This document shows, piece after piece, positions 1-8,678 of a stretch of DNA of 64,000 nucleotides. This DNA is from Pseudomonadota bacterium (GTDB lineage: Bacteria; Pseudomonadota; Gammaproteobacteria; Burkholderiales; Casimicrobiaceae). Numbering within the stretch: position 1 is the first letter of the stretch; each line of letters starts with the position of its first letter. The position numbers and the translations under genes are program-made. The notes beneath the pieces were generated by a model. It saw nothing but the letters and a program-made list of their open reading frames with translations, was not told the DNA's origin and made no database searches. The stretch covers positions 56,102 to 120,101 of the forward strand of contig JAFEDD010000011.1 of NCBI GenBank assembly GCA_018241765.1, written 5' to 3'.

Positions 1-312
1 CGCGGCGCCGTGCGAGGCGGGGCCGAGCGGCACGCCCTCGTCGATGCCGTTTTCGAAGTCGCTGATCAGCCCGTCGAGAAAGCGCGACGCCTGACGCGCG
101 TTGCGGTTGACTTCGGCGGTGCCTTTCTTGTGGTTGTCGAGCTCTTCGAGCGTGCAGATCGGCAGGAAGATGTCGTGTTCCTCGAACCGGTACAGCGACG
201 TCGGGTCGTGCATCAGCACGTTGGTGTCGAGCACGAAGAGCTTGGCCGGAGCGGGGCGCGCTTTGCTTGCGCGCGCTGAAATCGGGACCACACGCGATTT
301 CGGAGGCGTCAT
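1..312 (-). CDS. PhoH-like ATPase, N-terminal PIN domain (truncated by window edge)
   Basis: Reading the reverse strand from the ATG at 312 gives 104 open codons running off the left edge. After a basic leader of about 25 residues comes KLFVLDTNVLMHDP, the acidic start of a PIN nuclease fold, then CTLEELDNHKKG and NRNARQASRFLD. This arrangement is typical of the YlaK/PhoH2-type proteins, in which a PIN domain precedes a PhoH ATPase domain. The ATPase part lies outside the window. Such proteins are thought to act on RNA, but the exact role in this organism cannot be read here. The gene is transcribed away from the porin, and no other gene lies between them. Confidence 0.85.
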   Translation of the reverse strand, partial: MTPPKSRVVPISARASKARPAPAKLFVLDTNVLMHDPTSLYRFEEHDIFLPICTLEELDNHKKGTAEVNRNARQASRFLDGLISDFENGIDEGVPLGPASHGAA

Positions 313-1066
313 GACGTTCCTTGCAGTGACAACGGGAGAGGCGGATGTGGCGGCAGCGGTGCGGCGTCACGAACGCGTGTCGAACGCACGATCAGCGCAC
401 CGGGCGGCGCGGCGACGGCAGGCGCGCGTCCGAGGTTGGGGGCAGCTCGATGCCGCGGGAGAAGAACTTGAGCGATTGCATTCGGCTTGTCATGCAATGT
501 AGCCGTGTTTGCCACGCTCGCAAGCAAACGCGCGGCAACGCCGAAAGCCGCTGCCCGCGACGTTGGGTTTTCGCGACAATTCGATGCAACAGCTTTTTGT
601 TGCAAGCCGCATCCATAAAGGGCTTGGAGCTGATTTTTGCCGAAAGTCGACCGATTCGATGCCGAAATGGTGCGCCGACACGCGAAAACCGGACCCATCG
701 AAGGCTCCCGCGCCGCGCGGCGGCGGCGAGGCGCGCCGCGTCGGCGCGAGCCTTTCGGCGCCAACGTTGCGCGATGCGCCGGCGCGTCGCGATTCAAACG
801 CCCTGCGCGGTTGCGAGCGAGCAACAAACCAACGCCCCTGCACCGCGTGGGTGACGGCGAATGCGCCGAAGCCACCGGTTTCGGTACACAATTGCCGCAA
901 GGCGGAACGGAGGTTTCGGCGAGTCGATCGGTGGCCCCCGTCCGCGCACGGGAGGGGCGCGACGATTCGCGCAACGTCGGGCGGCGCTGGCCGCGCACCT
1001 CCCCGTGCCGCATCCCGTTCGTCAGGCAGCCCGTGCCGCCGCCTTGCCATGCAACCAGGAGGATTC
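313..1066. other. Long intergenic region between PhoH-like gene and porin
   Basis: This stretch of about 750 bp separates two divergent genes. I see no convincing coding region: the open frames here are short, arginine-rich high-G+C artefacts. It holds one copy of a dispersed repeat at 586-680 and presumably the promoters of both flanking genes. A well-placed ribosome binding site, AGGAGG at 1057-1062, belongs to the porin. Confidence 0.6.
586..680 (+). repeat. Dispersed palindromic repeat, copy 1 (right arm lost or diverged)
   Basis: This copy shares with those at 17058 and 28977 the ordered blocks AACAGCTTTTT, GCATCCATAA, GGGCTTGG and AAAGTCGACC over about 65 bp. It then matches copy 3 again at GCCGAAA (661-667). 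The complementary right arm present in the other two copies is not recognisable here. Inside the left end, TGCAAC (585-590) pairs with GTTGCA (599-604). It lies between divergent genes and does not overlap a plausible coding region. Confidence 0.7.
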
Positions 1067-2317
1067 ATGAATCGCAACGTCCGTTCCATCCGCGCGCCGC
1101 GCGCCGTGGCTGCCTTCGCCGTGCTGCCGCTCGTGCTGGCCATGGCCAGTGCCACCGCGCAGAACGCCAACGTCACGCTCTACGGCATCGTCGACGTCGG
1201 CGTGCAGTATGTGAGCGGCTTGAAGGGCGGTTCGTACACGGGCCTCGCCAGCGGCATCATGGAAGGCTCGCGCTGGGGGCTGCGTGGCACCGAAGATCTC
1301 GGCAATGGCTACAAGGCCATGTTCGTGCTGGAAAACCGTTTCGAGGCGGACACCGGTGGCATGAGCAGCCGCCCGCTGTCGGGCAACCAGTTGCCCGCGC
1401 GCCTCACGGCCGGTCTGCCGCCCGCCGTCGCCGCCGCGCTCGGTTCGGCGGTCGGCGCTCAACTCGGCGTGAACCTGCCGGGGCGACTCTTCGATCGACA
1501 GGCTTTCGCGGGCCTTGTCACGCCGTTCGGCGCCATCCTCGCCGGTCGCCAATACACGCCGGCCTTCGAAATCACCAACCGCTACGACGCGTTCGCCAAC
1601 ATGAGCGCCGCATCACCGGGGCAACTGCTGTCGATTCCGGCCGGGGTCGACATCCGCGAGAGCAATTCCTTGATGTATCGCATCGAACTCAACGGCTTTT
1701 ATGGTTCGGGCTACTACGCGTTCGGCGAGCAGGTCGGCAGCGCCAAGGCCGGTCGCCTGGTCGGCATCAACGGTGGCTATCAGTCGGCCAAGTGGGGTGC
1801 GGGCATCGGCTACAACGAGCGCACCAACAGCGCGGGGCAGAAGTCGCTCAACACGCTCGCCGGTGGCGCCAACTTCGATTTCGGTCTGGCCAACGTCTTC
1901 GCGCTCTATGCGCAAATCAAGGAGCCGAACGGCGCCTCGGCACCCGAGCTGCGCGCCGGCCTCATCGCCGGTGGCGTGCCCTCGGTGCTGGTCGACACCG
2001 GCATCCTGCCGCGCTTCCTGCAGGATGCGCGCCTCTATCACGTCGGTGCCCGCGTGCCGCTCGGCGTCGGCACCCTGACGGTCGGCTATTCGCACGTCGA
2101 TGACCGCCGCGCGACGAATGCCGATGTCTCGTCCTACGGCGCGGCCTACACCTACCCGCTGTCCAAGCGCACCGACCTGAACCTCGCCGTGACGCAGGTC
2201 GACAACAACCCGAACGCGCAGGTGCTGCCCGGCGGCAACGGCTTCCTCGGCGGCGTGACGGCGCACGGCGGCAAGAACGCGACCTCGATCCAGTTCTCGC
2301 TGCGTCACAAGTTCTGA
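1067..2317 (+). CDS. Gram-negative general porin (OmpC/Omp32-like)
   Basis: Encodes 416 residues. The ATG at 1067 follows AGGAGG by 4 nt and starts a typical signal peptide (basic RNVRSIRAPR, hydrophobic core, cleavage after ATAQ or nearby). The mature part opens with NANVTLYGIVDVGVQY, the classic first strand of betaproteobacterial porins. It continues with GSRWGLRGTEDLG, FDRQAFAGL and AGRQYTP, which form the eyelet region, and ends in SLRHKF with the C-terminal phenylalanine recognised by the BAM complex. It should form a trimeric 16-stranded outer-membrane channel for small solutes. A longer frame extends upstream, but neither signal sequence nor ribosome site supports an earlier start. 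The gene appears monocistronic. Confidence 0.95.
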   Translation: MNRNVRSIRAPRAVAAFAVLPLVLAMASATAQNANVTLYGIVDVGVQYVSGLKGGSYTGLASGIMEGSRWGLRGTEDLGNGYKAMFVLENRFEADTGGMSSRPLSGNQLPARLTAGLPPAVAAALGSAVGAQLGVNLPGRLFDRQAFAGLVTPFGAILAGRQYTPAFEITNRYDAFANMSAASPGQLLSIPAGVDIRESNSLMYRIELNGFYGSGYYAFGEQVGSAKAGRLVGINGGYQSAKWGAGIGYNERTNSAGQKSLNTLAGGANFDFGLANVFALYAQIKEPNGASAPELRAGLIAGGVPSVLVDTGILPRFLQDARLYHVGARVPLGVGTLTVGYSHVDDRRATNADVSSYGAAYTYPLSKRTDLNLAVTQVDNNPNAQVLPGGNGFLGGVTAHGGKNATSIQFSLRHKF

Positions 2318-2474
2318 TCCCCCGGCGCTTGCGGGGCGTCATGCTCCGCGTGCGCGGCGCGCACAGCGCGGCAGCCTCACGAGGCGACGCCGCGCGCCTT
2401 CTCGCCGGCGTCGGTCGCATTCGCTGCGGCGCCTTCGACGCGCGCATGGTGCAGTGCACCGTACAATCGTTGCC

Positions 2475-3095
2475 ATGGATAACCTGATCTACGTGCTCGC
2501 GGTCAACGCGATTCCGCTGTTGTTCGCGATCACGCTGCACGAAGCGGCGCATGGTTACGCGGCCCGCATGTTCGGTGACCGCACGGCCGAGATGCTCGGC
2601 CGCATCTCGCTCAATCCGATTCGCCACGTCGACCTGTTGGGCACGATCGTCGTCCCGGCGCTGACCTTGCTGCTGGGCGGTTTCATCTTCGGTTGGGCCA
2701 AGCCGGTACCGATCAATTCGAACAACTTGCGTAACCCGAAAACGGACATGATCTGGGTGGCCGCGGCCGGCCCGCTGTCCAATTTCCTGATGGCCGTCGG
2801 TTGGGTGCTGCTGCTGCGCTTCGCGCCGTCCGAGGCGGTGGCCGCCATTGCCAAGGCCGGCGTGGCCTGGAACGTTGCGCTGATGGTGCTCAACCTGCTG
2901 CCGATCCTGCCGCTCGACGGCGGGCGCATCGTTGCCGGATTGCTTCCGGGACCGCTGTCGTACAAGTATTCCCGGCTCGAACCCTACGGGCTCTTCATCG
3001 TGCTCGGACTCGCCCTCGTCGGGGCGCTGAGCGTCATCATGTATCCGCTGTATCGCGTCGTCTACGCCGCGCTCGCCGCGCTCGTCGGACTCTAG
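2475..3095 (+). CDS. Site-2 protease family (M50) membrane metalloprotease
   Basis: A 206-residue membrane protein of the short SpoIVFB/YwhC-like branch of family M50. The zinc motif HEAAH sits at residues 22-26 inside the first hydrophobic segment. The second conserved motif, NLLPILPLDGGR, supplies the remaining metal ligand. The substrate is unknown; family members cleave within the membrane. The ATG at 2475 gives the family N-terminus MDNLIYVLAVNAIP. A TACAAT hexamer at 2462-2467 lies 8 nt before this ATG, so the transcript may be leaderless. The stop is 7 bp before trpS, which suggests co-transcription. This M50-trpS order is common in betaproteobacteria. Confidence 0.9.
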   Translation: MDNLIYVLAVNAIPLLFAITLHEAAHGYAARMFGDRTAEMLGRISLNPIRHVDLLGTIVVPALTLLLGGFIFGWAKPVPINSNNLRNPKTDMIWVAAAGPLSNFLMAVGWVLLLRFAPSEAVAAIAKAGVAWNVALMVLNLLPILPLDGGRIVAGLLPGPLSYKYSRLEPYGLFIVLGLALVGALSVIMYPLYRVVYAALAALVGL

Positions 3096-3102
3096 ACACT
3101 TC

Positions 3103-4305
3103 ATGGGAAAAGACCGCGTTCTCTCCGGCATGCGTCCGACCGGACTCATGCACATCGGGCACTTTCATGGTGCGCTGAAAAACTGGGTCGCGTTGCAGGC
3201 GCAGCACGAGTGCTTCTACTTCGTGGCCGACTGGCACGCGCTGACCAGTCATTACGACGACCCGCGCGTCATCGAACGCTCCACCTTCGACATGGTGACC
3301 GATTGGCTCGCCGCGGGGCTCGATCCGCAGCAAGCGACGATATTTCTGCAAAGTCAGATGCCGCAACACGCCGAACTCACGCTGTTGCTTGGCATGATCA
3401 CGCCGCTGGGTTGGCTCGAACGGGTGCCGACCTACAAGGAGCAGCAGGAAAACCTGAAAGAGAAAGACCTCACGACGTACGGCTTTCTCGGCTATCCGCT
3501 GATGCAGGCGGCCGACATTCTGGTCTATCGCGCCCAGCACGTTCCGGTCGGCGAAGATCAGGTTTCGCACCTGGAGATTACCCGCGAAATCGCCCGCCGC
3601 TTCAATCACATCTACGGCCGCGAACCCGGATTCGAGGCCAACGCGGCGGCTGCCGTCAAAAAACTCGGCGGCAAGGCGGGCAAGCGCTACGAGGCGCTGC
3701 GCACCTCGTATCAGCAGGATGGCGTTGCCGAGGCGGTCGATGAGGCGAAGGCGTTGCTCGCTGCGGCCGGCTCGTTGTCGGCGGCCGAGCGTGAACGGCT
3801 CGAGGCATGGATCACCGGCGCGCGCCGCACGATCCTGCCGGAACCGCATGCGCTGTTGACGCCGACGTCGAAAATCATTGGCCTCGACGGCCGCAAGATG
3901 AGCAAGAGCTACGGCAACGCCATCGATCTGCGCGAGCCGCCGGCCTCGGTTGAAAAAAAAGTGCGACGCATGCCGACCGATCCGGCGCGCGTGCATCGCC
4001 ATGATCCGGGCAATCCCGAACGCTGTCCGGTGTGGACGCTGCATCAGGTGTACTCGTCGGAGAAGACGCGCGAGTGGGTATGGCAGGGTTGCACCAGCGC
4101 AGGCATCGGCTGCCTCGAATGCAAGCAGCCGCTGATCGATGCCATCAACGCCGAGCTGGCGCCGATGCAGGCTCGCATCGCCGAGATCGAGGCGAAGCCA
4201 GGCTATGTCCACGACGTGCTCGCCTCCGGTTGCGCCCGTGCCCGACAGGTGGCGGAAGACACCATGCGCGACGTGCGCGAAGCGATGGGGCTCGCCAAGC
4301 CATGA
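3103..4305 (+). CDS. trpS: Tryptophan--tRNA ligase
   Basis: A class I aminoacyl-tRNA synthetase of 400 residues that charges tRNA-Trp. The HIGH signature is HIGH at residues 17-20 (after SGMRPTG) and the second ATP-binding loop is KMSKS at about 265-269. FLGYPLMQAADILVYRA and PVGEDQVSHLEITREIA are characteristic of TrpS. At 400 residues it is longer than the approximately 330-residue E. coli enzyme. The extra sequence lies between the Rossmann core and the KMSKS loop (roughly residues 175-255), as in many betaproteobacterial TrpS. It follows the M50 protease by 7 bp, and scpA follows 78 bp downstream, so the genes probably share a transcript. Confidence 0.96.
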   Translation: MGKDRVLSGMRPTGLMHIGHFHGALKNWVALQAQHECFYFVADWHALTSHYDDPRVIERSTFDMVTDWLAAGLDPQQATIFLQSQMPQHAELTLLLGMITPLGWLERVPTYKEQQENLKEKDLTTYGFLGYPLMQAADILVYRAQHVPVGEDQVSHLEITREIARRFNHIYGREPGFEANAAAAVKKLGGKAGKRYEALRTSYQQDGVAEAVDEAKALLAAAGSLSAAERERLEAWITGARRTILPEPHALLTPTSKIIGLDGRKMSKSYGNAIDLREPPASVEKKVRRMPTDPARVHRHDPGNPERCPVWTLHQVYSSEKTREWVWQGCTSAGIGCLECKQPLIDAINAELAPMQARIAEIEAKPGYVHDVLASGCARARQVAEDTMRDVREAMGLAKP

Positions 4306-4383
4306 CCGCACACGCCATGGGAAGTGACGGCGCGGATGGGCTTCGCCTCATCAGGGCGCGTGCCTGCAAGGTGGAGTGAGACG

Positions 4384-5289
4384 ATGCCGGAGAACGCGGC
4401 CGAGGCGGTGAGTCACGCGGGCGATGCGGCCATCGTCGATGGGGCGACGGTGGATCACGCGCTTGCACGCATCTACGGGCAACCGCTCGCCGAGCTGCCC
4501 AAGGATCTCTACATCCCGCCCGAAGCGCTCGAGGTGTTCCTCGATGCCTTCGAAGGGCCGCTCGATCTGCTGCTCTACCTGATTCGCAAGCAGAACCTCA
4601 ATATCCTCGATATTCCGATGGCGGCGCTGACGCATCAATATCTCGAATATGTCGAGAAGATGAAAACGTCGCAGCGCTTCGAACTCGCCGCCGAATATCT
4701 GTTGATGGCTGCGATGCTGATCGAAATCAAGTCGCGCATGCTGTTGCCGAGGCCGCCACAGGCCGTCGCCGAGGAGGTCGATCCGCGCGCGGAACTGGTC
4801 AAGCGGTTGCTCGAATATGAGCAGATGAAGCTCGCGGCCGCAGGGCTCGACCAACTGCCGCAGGCCGAACGCGACTTCGCCATCGTGCGCGTCGTCATCG
4901 AGAAGCAGGCACTGGTGCATCTTCCCGACGTCGTTCCGGACGATCTGAGCCGCGCGTGGGCGAGCATCCTCGCCCGCGCCAAGTTGAACCGAAGCCACCT
5001 CATTTCGCGCGACGCACTCTCCGTGCGCGCCCGCATGAGTCATCTGCTGCGACGCCTGAAACCCGGTCTGCATGTAGAATTCAGCCAACTGTTCGAGGAA
5101 GAGGCCACGGTTGCCCTGGTGGTCGTCACGTTCCTCGCGATTCTGGAGCTGGCGCGCGAACGATTGATCGCGGTCGCGCAGACTGAGCCTTACAGTCCCA
5201 TTTACGTGCAACTCGTCAGCGATGGCGGGGTGATGGTTGCGGCCACACCCGAAGCGGGCACGGCAGCGGCGAACGACGACGCAGCCTGA
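4384..5289 (+). CDS. scpA: Segregation and condensation protein A
   Basis: Encodes a 301-residue kleisin subunit that bridges SMC dimers in the chromosome-condensing complex together with ScpB. Diagnostic stretches are VFLDAFEGPLDLLLYLIRKQ, NILDIPMAALTHQYLEY and AAEYLLMAAMLIEIKSRMLLP in the N-terminal SMC-binding half, and a C-terminal winged-helix region around FSQLFEEEATVALVVVTFLAILEL. The ATG at 4384 is preceded by GGTGGAGTGAG. A GTG at 4324 in frame would add 20 residues without family similarity, so I prefer 4384. scpB begins 115 bp downstream in the same direction. Confidence 0.93.
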   Translation: MPENAAEAVSHAGDAAIVDGATVDHALARIYGQPLAELPKDLYIPPEALEVFLDAFEGPLDLLLYLIRKQNLNILDIPMAALTHQYLEYVEKMKTSQRFELAAEYLLMAAMLIEIKSRMLLPRPPQAVAEEVDPRAELVKRLLEYEQMKLAAAGLDQLPQAERDFAIVRVVIEKQALVHLPDVVPDDLSRAWASILARAKLNRSHLISRDALSVRARMSHLLRRLKPGLHVEFSQLFEEEATVALVVVTFLAILELARERLIAVAQTEPYSPIYVQLVSDGGVMVAATPEAGTAAANDDAA

Positions 5290-5404
5290 CCGCTGTCATC
5301 GGTGCTCCGCGTCGAATTCGGCGCGCGTACGCGCTGGCGAACCGCGGCGCGAGCGCATGCAACGGCGAACAAGCGTTGCCCAACCTTTGCGATGAGCCAT
5401 TTCA

Positions 5405-6091
5405 TTGGACGAACTCACCCAAGCCAAACGTGTACTTGAGGCGGCGCTTCTGGCGAGCCACGAACCGCTGCCCCTGGACGAAATCATCAAGGTGTTCGAG
5501 CCTCCGGTGCCGACCGAAACCGTACGGCTGCTGCTTGCCGATCTTGCGGCCGAGTGGAAACAACGCGGCAGCATCGAACTGGTGCAGGTGGCGTCCGGCT
5601 ACCGCTTTCAGACGCGCGGCGAAATGCAGGTTCACATCGATCGCCTCAGCCCGCAGAAGCCTCCACGCTACTCTCGGGCGGTGCTGGAGACGCTCGCCAT
5701 CATCGCCTATCGACAGCCGGCAACGCGGGGCGAGATCGAGGCCATCCGCGGTGTTGCCGTGTCCAGCCATATCCTGAAGGCGCTCGAGGATCGCGGCTGG
5801 GTGGAGGTGATCGGCCACAAAGACACGCCAGGACGCCCCGCGCTTTACGCCACGACGAAGGCGTTTCTGAACGATCTGGCGCTGCGCTCGCTGTCGGAGT
5901 TGCCGCCGCTTGCGGAACTCGATGCCCATCCCGCGCTGGAACTCCCGGAGGTGCCGCAGGAGCCGGTCTATCCCGAGCAGACGCGGATCGAGGGCTTCAC
6001 CGAGGCGGGCTCGTTGGCGTCCGAATCCTCGTTGTTCGAATCGGAAGCGAACGAGGTTGCCGCGCTCCCCACACCGCCCACGGTTCACTGA
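5405..6091 (+). CDS. scpB: Segregation and condensation protein B
   Basis: Encodes 228 residues of the ScpB family, the winged-helix partner of ScpA. The core RAVLETLAIIAYRQPATRGEIEAIRGV, SSHILKALEDRGWVEVIGHKDTPGRPALYATT and KAFLNDLALRSLSELPPL is unmistakable. The start is unusual: the frame is closed upstream by a TGA at 5393-5395, and the first usable codon is TTG at 5405, giving MDELTQAKRVLEAALL, which matches the family N-terminus. No strong ribosome site precedes it. A 15-codon ORF starts out of frame at ATG 5392 and overlaps the TTG, so translation may be coupled or weak. The stop is one base before the rluB ATG. Confidence 0.9.
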   Translation: MDELTQAKRVLEAALLASHEPLPLDEIIKVFEPPVPTETVRLLLADLAAEWKQRGSIELVQVASGYRFQTRGEMQVHIDRLSPQKPPRYSRAVLETLAIIAYRQPATRGEIEAIRGVAVSSHILKALEDRGWVEVIGHKDTPGRPALYATTKAFLNDLALRSLSELPPLAELDAHPALELPEVPQEPVYPEQTRIEGFTEAGSLASESSLFESEANEVAALPTPPTVH

Positions 6092-6092
6092 G

Positions 6093-7886
6093 ATGAACGC
6101 CATGCATGACAGCGATTTCGACGATCACGAACCCGGTGACGTCAACGGCAACGTCGACCCCGCGTTCGCCCGCAAAGCACAACGCGCACCCCGCGAGCGC
6201 ACGCCGCGCAACAAGCGGCGACCGCGAGAGGGCTCCGCTGCTCCGACGGCGAAGGTGGCGGGGGCGGCAATGCTGACCCGCGGCGGCGACGAGGAGGGTA
6301 ACGCCGCGCCGAATGCGCCCGTTGCGGCTGTGGCGGACGTCGACGCAGGGACGCCGCAGCGACCGCGCGGTGCGCGACGCAATCGACGGGGAGGGCGCAA
6401 CCGTGCCCAGCGTGACACGGCTGGCAACGATCGGCCGGTGGTCGGCACTTCCGAGACTCAAGAGCACACATCCATCGATGGTGCTCCGTCGATGCCCGAT
6501 GAAGCGTACGCCGGCGACCAAGGCGGGCGCTCCGAACCCAATCCGGGCGCGTTTGGCGATCCCTCTCGGCCGATGGATCGCTCGGCGCGTCGCAATCGCA
6601 GCCGTCGCGACAAGCGCCGTGCTGCGCGCGGGCCGACCGACGCCGCAGTCGCGACGGACGGGGTCGCGTCGGATGAGGCGCGTTCTGCGCCGCGAGAGGG
6701 GGGCGAACGGTTGCACAAGGTTCTGGCGCAGCAGGGGCTCGGCTCACGGCGTGACATGGAGGCGCTGATCGACGCCGGCGAGGTCGAAGTCAACGGCGTT
6801 CGCGCCCACGTCGGTCAGGTGGTCAACGAGAAGGACCGCGTGCATGTCAAGCGGCGCAAGGTGACCGTGAAGCTCGGCGACGACAAGCCGCGCATCCTGA
6901 TGTATCACAAGCCGGCGGGTGAAATCGTTTCGCGCGACGACCCCGAGCAGCGCGATACCGTGTTCGATCATCTGCCGAAGCCTGACCACGGAAAGTGGAT
7001 CGCCATTGGCCGCCTCGATTACAACTCGGAGGGGCTGCTGTTGTTCACGACTTATGGCGAACTGGCCAATCGCCTGATGCATCCGCGCTATGAAGTGCTG
7101 CGCGAATACTCGGTGCGGGTGCTCGGCGAGCTCACACCCGAACAGGAAGACCAACTCATCGATGGCATCGAGCTCGAGGACGGACCGGCGCGCGTGCTGT
7201 CGCTCGACCGGATCGATCGCGACAGCGACGCGGCGAATCATTGGTATCGCCTGACGCTGAACGAAGGGCGCAACCGCGAGGTTCGCCGCATGTTCGAGCA
7301 TCTTGGTTTGACCGTGAGCCGGTTGATTCGCACGCGCTACGGCAGCGTCCAGATGCCCTCCTGGCTGAAGCGCGGCCAGCACAAGCTGCTCGACGAACTG
7401 GAAACCTTCAACGTGCTCGAAGCGGTTGGGTTGCGTTCAAAGAAGAAGCTCGAAAAGGCGGCGCGGTTCGGCGGTCGCAACAAGATGCCGCAGCAGCCGC
7501 TTGGCCCGATGCGCTCCGCGACCGAGCACGAAGCTCTGTGGCAAGGCGCTGTGCCGGAGGCGATGCACGGTGGAAGGCGGCCGCATGCCGAAGGCGGTGC
7601 CCGAAAGCGCGGCCGTGGCGGTGCCGCGACGTCGGCGATCTCGCTCACCCAGCAACAGTTTCCCGGCTTTGGTGGTGCCAGTGAAATGCAGGCGGCGTCG
7701 CGGCGACCGCGAGTTCCCGGCAACAAGATCAAACCCGGCAAGCGGCCGCGTGGCGGCGACGTCAACGGCAACGTGGCGCCCAAAGGCAACGCGAGCGGCA
7801 AGCCCGCGGGGCGTCGCGGCAGTCGTCGTCGCAGTCGTTCCGGAGCTCCGCGCGCGGGTGCGGCGGTGGCGCCGGATGTCGAGTGA
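6093..7886 (+). CDS. rluB: 23S rRNA pseudouridine(2605) synthase RluB with long basic tails
   Basis: Encodes 597 residues. The catalytic part (about residues 205-450) has an S4 RNA-binding domain (ERLHKVLAQQGLGSRRDMEALI) and an RsuA/RluB-type pseudouridine synthase domain. The catalytic aspartate is about residue 309 in GRLDYNSEGLLL, and NEGRNREVRRMFEHLG follows. It should modify U2605 of 23S rRNA. The enzyme is flanked by about 200 N-terminal and 145 C-terminal residues of low-complexity, Arg/Gly/Ala-rich sequence that is probably disordered and RNA-contacting. Extended tails are frequent in betaproteobacterial RluB, but these are long. The ATG at 6093 lies one base after the scpB stop, consistent with the conserved scpA-scpB-rluB operon. 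Confidence 0.93.
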   Translation: MNAMHDSDFDDHEPGDVNGNVDPAFARKAQRAPRERTPRNKRRPREGSAAPTAKVAGAAMLTRGGDEEGNAAPNAPVAAVADVDAGTPQRPRGARRNRRGGRNRAQRDTAGNDRPVVGTSETQEHTSIDGAPSMPDEAYAGDQGGRSEPNPGAFGDPSRPMDRSARRNRSRRDKRRAARGPTDAAVATDGVASDEARSAPREGGERLHKVLAQQGLGSRRDMEALIDAGEVEVNGVRAHVGQVVNEKDRVHVKRRKVTVKLGDDKPRILMYHKPAGEIVSRDDPEQRDTVFDHLPKPDHGKWIAIGRLDYNSEGLLLFTTYGELANRLMHPRYEVLREYSVRVLGELTPEQEDQLIDGIELEDGPARVLSLDRIDRDSDAANHWYRLTLNEGRNREVRRMFEHLGLTVSRLIRTRYGSVQMPSWLKRGQHKLLDELETFNVLEAVGLRSKKKLEKAARFGGRNKMPQQPLGPMRSATEHEALWQGAVPEAMHGGRRPHAEGGARKRGRGGAATSAISLTQQQFPGFGGASEMQAASRRPRVPGNKIKPGKRPRGGDVNGNVAPKGNASGKPAGRRGSRRRSRSGAPRAGAAVAPDVE

Positions 7887-7907
7887 CGCGCCGCGGCGCG
7901 TCGATGC

Positions 7908-8177
7908 TCAGCGTACGACGAAGTCGATGACGATCGCGCCGGGTTCGCGCTGCTGATATTCGATCGACACGCGCTCGCCATAGCGATGGCGCAGCTGATC
8001 GAGCAGCGGCAGAGGATCGTGATCGTTGACGAAGCGCATCGTCTCTCCCGTATTCAACGCATCCAGTGCGCCGAAGATCGCCGCATGTCGGAAGCGCTTG
8101 GCGATGCCACGCGCGTCGAACGGATAAATCGCGGTCGGTGACAGATGCAGGTGAGGTTGCGTCGGTGCTTGGTTCAT
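7908..8177 (-). CDS. DUF2249 domain protein
   Basis: An 89-residue cytoplasmic protein. The sequence runs PFDARGIAKRFRHAAIFGALDALNTGETMRFVNDHDPLPLL and ends with a basic, beta-rich part (GAIVIDFVVR), which matches the DUF2249 family. Members of this family are often encoded beside, or fused to, hemerythrin-like proteins and under NO- or anaerobiosis-responsive control; the biochemical role is not established. The start codon overlaps the stop of the upstream hemerythrin gene by four bases (ATGA at 8174-8177), so the two are translationally coupled. Confidence 0.85.
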   Translation of the reverse strand: MNQAPTQPHLHLSPTAIYPFDARGIAKRFRHAAIFGALDALNTGETMRFVNDHDPLPLLDQLRHRYGERVSIEYQQREPGAIVIDFVVR

Positions 8178-8632
8178 GATGATCTCCGGTTGTGCGGGGG
8201 TTGGGATGCTGGGCGGGTATCGGGTCGGTGCAACGCGTCACGCATCGCCGTGAGATCGAGCGATCGCTCGGCGAGCGGGAAAAGCGACCGTTCTTCGAAT
8301 TTCACGTGCTCGCGCATCTGTTCACCCCAGGGGGCGAGCGCGCAGGCATCGCGTCGACGCAAGCGCTCGATCAGCGCGCGCAGCGCTGCGTGCTGTGCCC
8401 GGGCGGTCGCGGCCGCTGCTCGTTCGCCGGCCGCTTCGAGGGCGGGCAACAGCGACGTCTCTTCGGTGACGAGGTGGTCGATGATGTGCTGATCCCAAGC
8501 GTTCAACGTACGCTCGATGACCTGTGTCTGCTGTGTCGCCGTATCCGTCGCTGCCGTGACGGCCTGCCGCGCAAGCACCAGCGCAACGTGGTGTTCACGG
8601 GAAAGCGGAATCAGTGCGTCTGCGCGTTTCAT
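8174..8632 (-). CDS. Hemerythrin HHE-domain protein
   Basis: Encodes 152 residues predicted as a four-helix bundle with hemerythrin-type iron ligands: LSREHHVALVLARQ, QHIIDHLVTEETSLLP, RAQHAALRALI and MREHVKFEERSLFPLAE. These give the H...HxxxE...H...HxxxxE pattern of di-iron HHE proteins. The domain probably binds oxygen or NO, or helps repair iron centres. It is the first gene of a two-gene operon with the DUF2249 gene. An NsrR-like palindrome lies 47 bp upstream, which fits an NO-response function (inference). About 20 C-terminal residues after the last ligand look disordered. Confidence 0.88.
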   Translation of the reverse strand: MKRADALIPLSREHHVALVLARQAVTAATDTATQQTQVIERTLNAWDQHIIDHLVTEETSLLPALEAAGERAAAATARAQHAALRALIERLRRRDACALAPWGEQMREHVKFEERSLFPLAERSLDLTAMRDALHRPDTRPASQPPHNRRSS

Positions 8633-8678
8633 CCGGCGTTTGGCGATGGAGCGGGGTTACCGCTGACGGCGCTCAAAA

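Noticed and set aside
2318-2345. Terminator after the porin gene
   Set aside because: Only a 5-bp CCCCG/CGGGG stem without U-tract is present, too weak to call.
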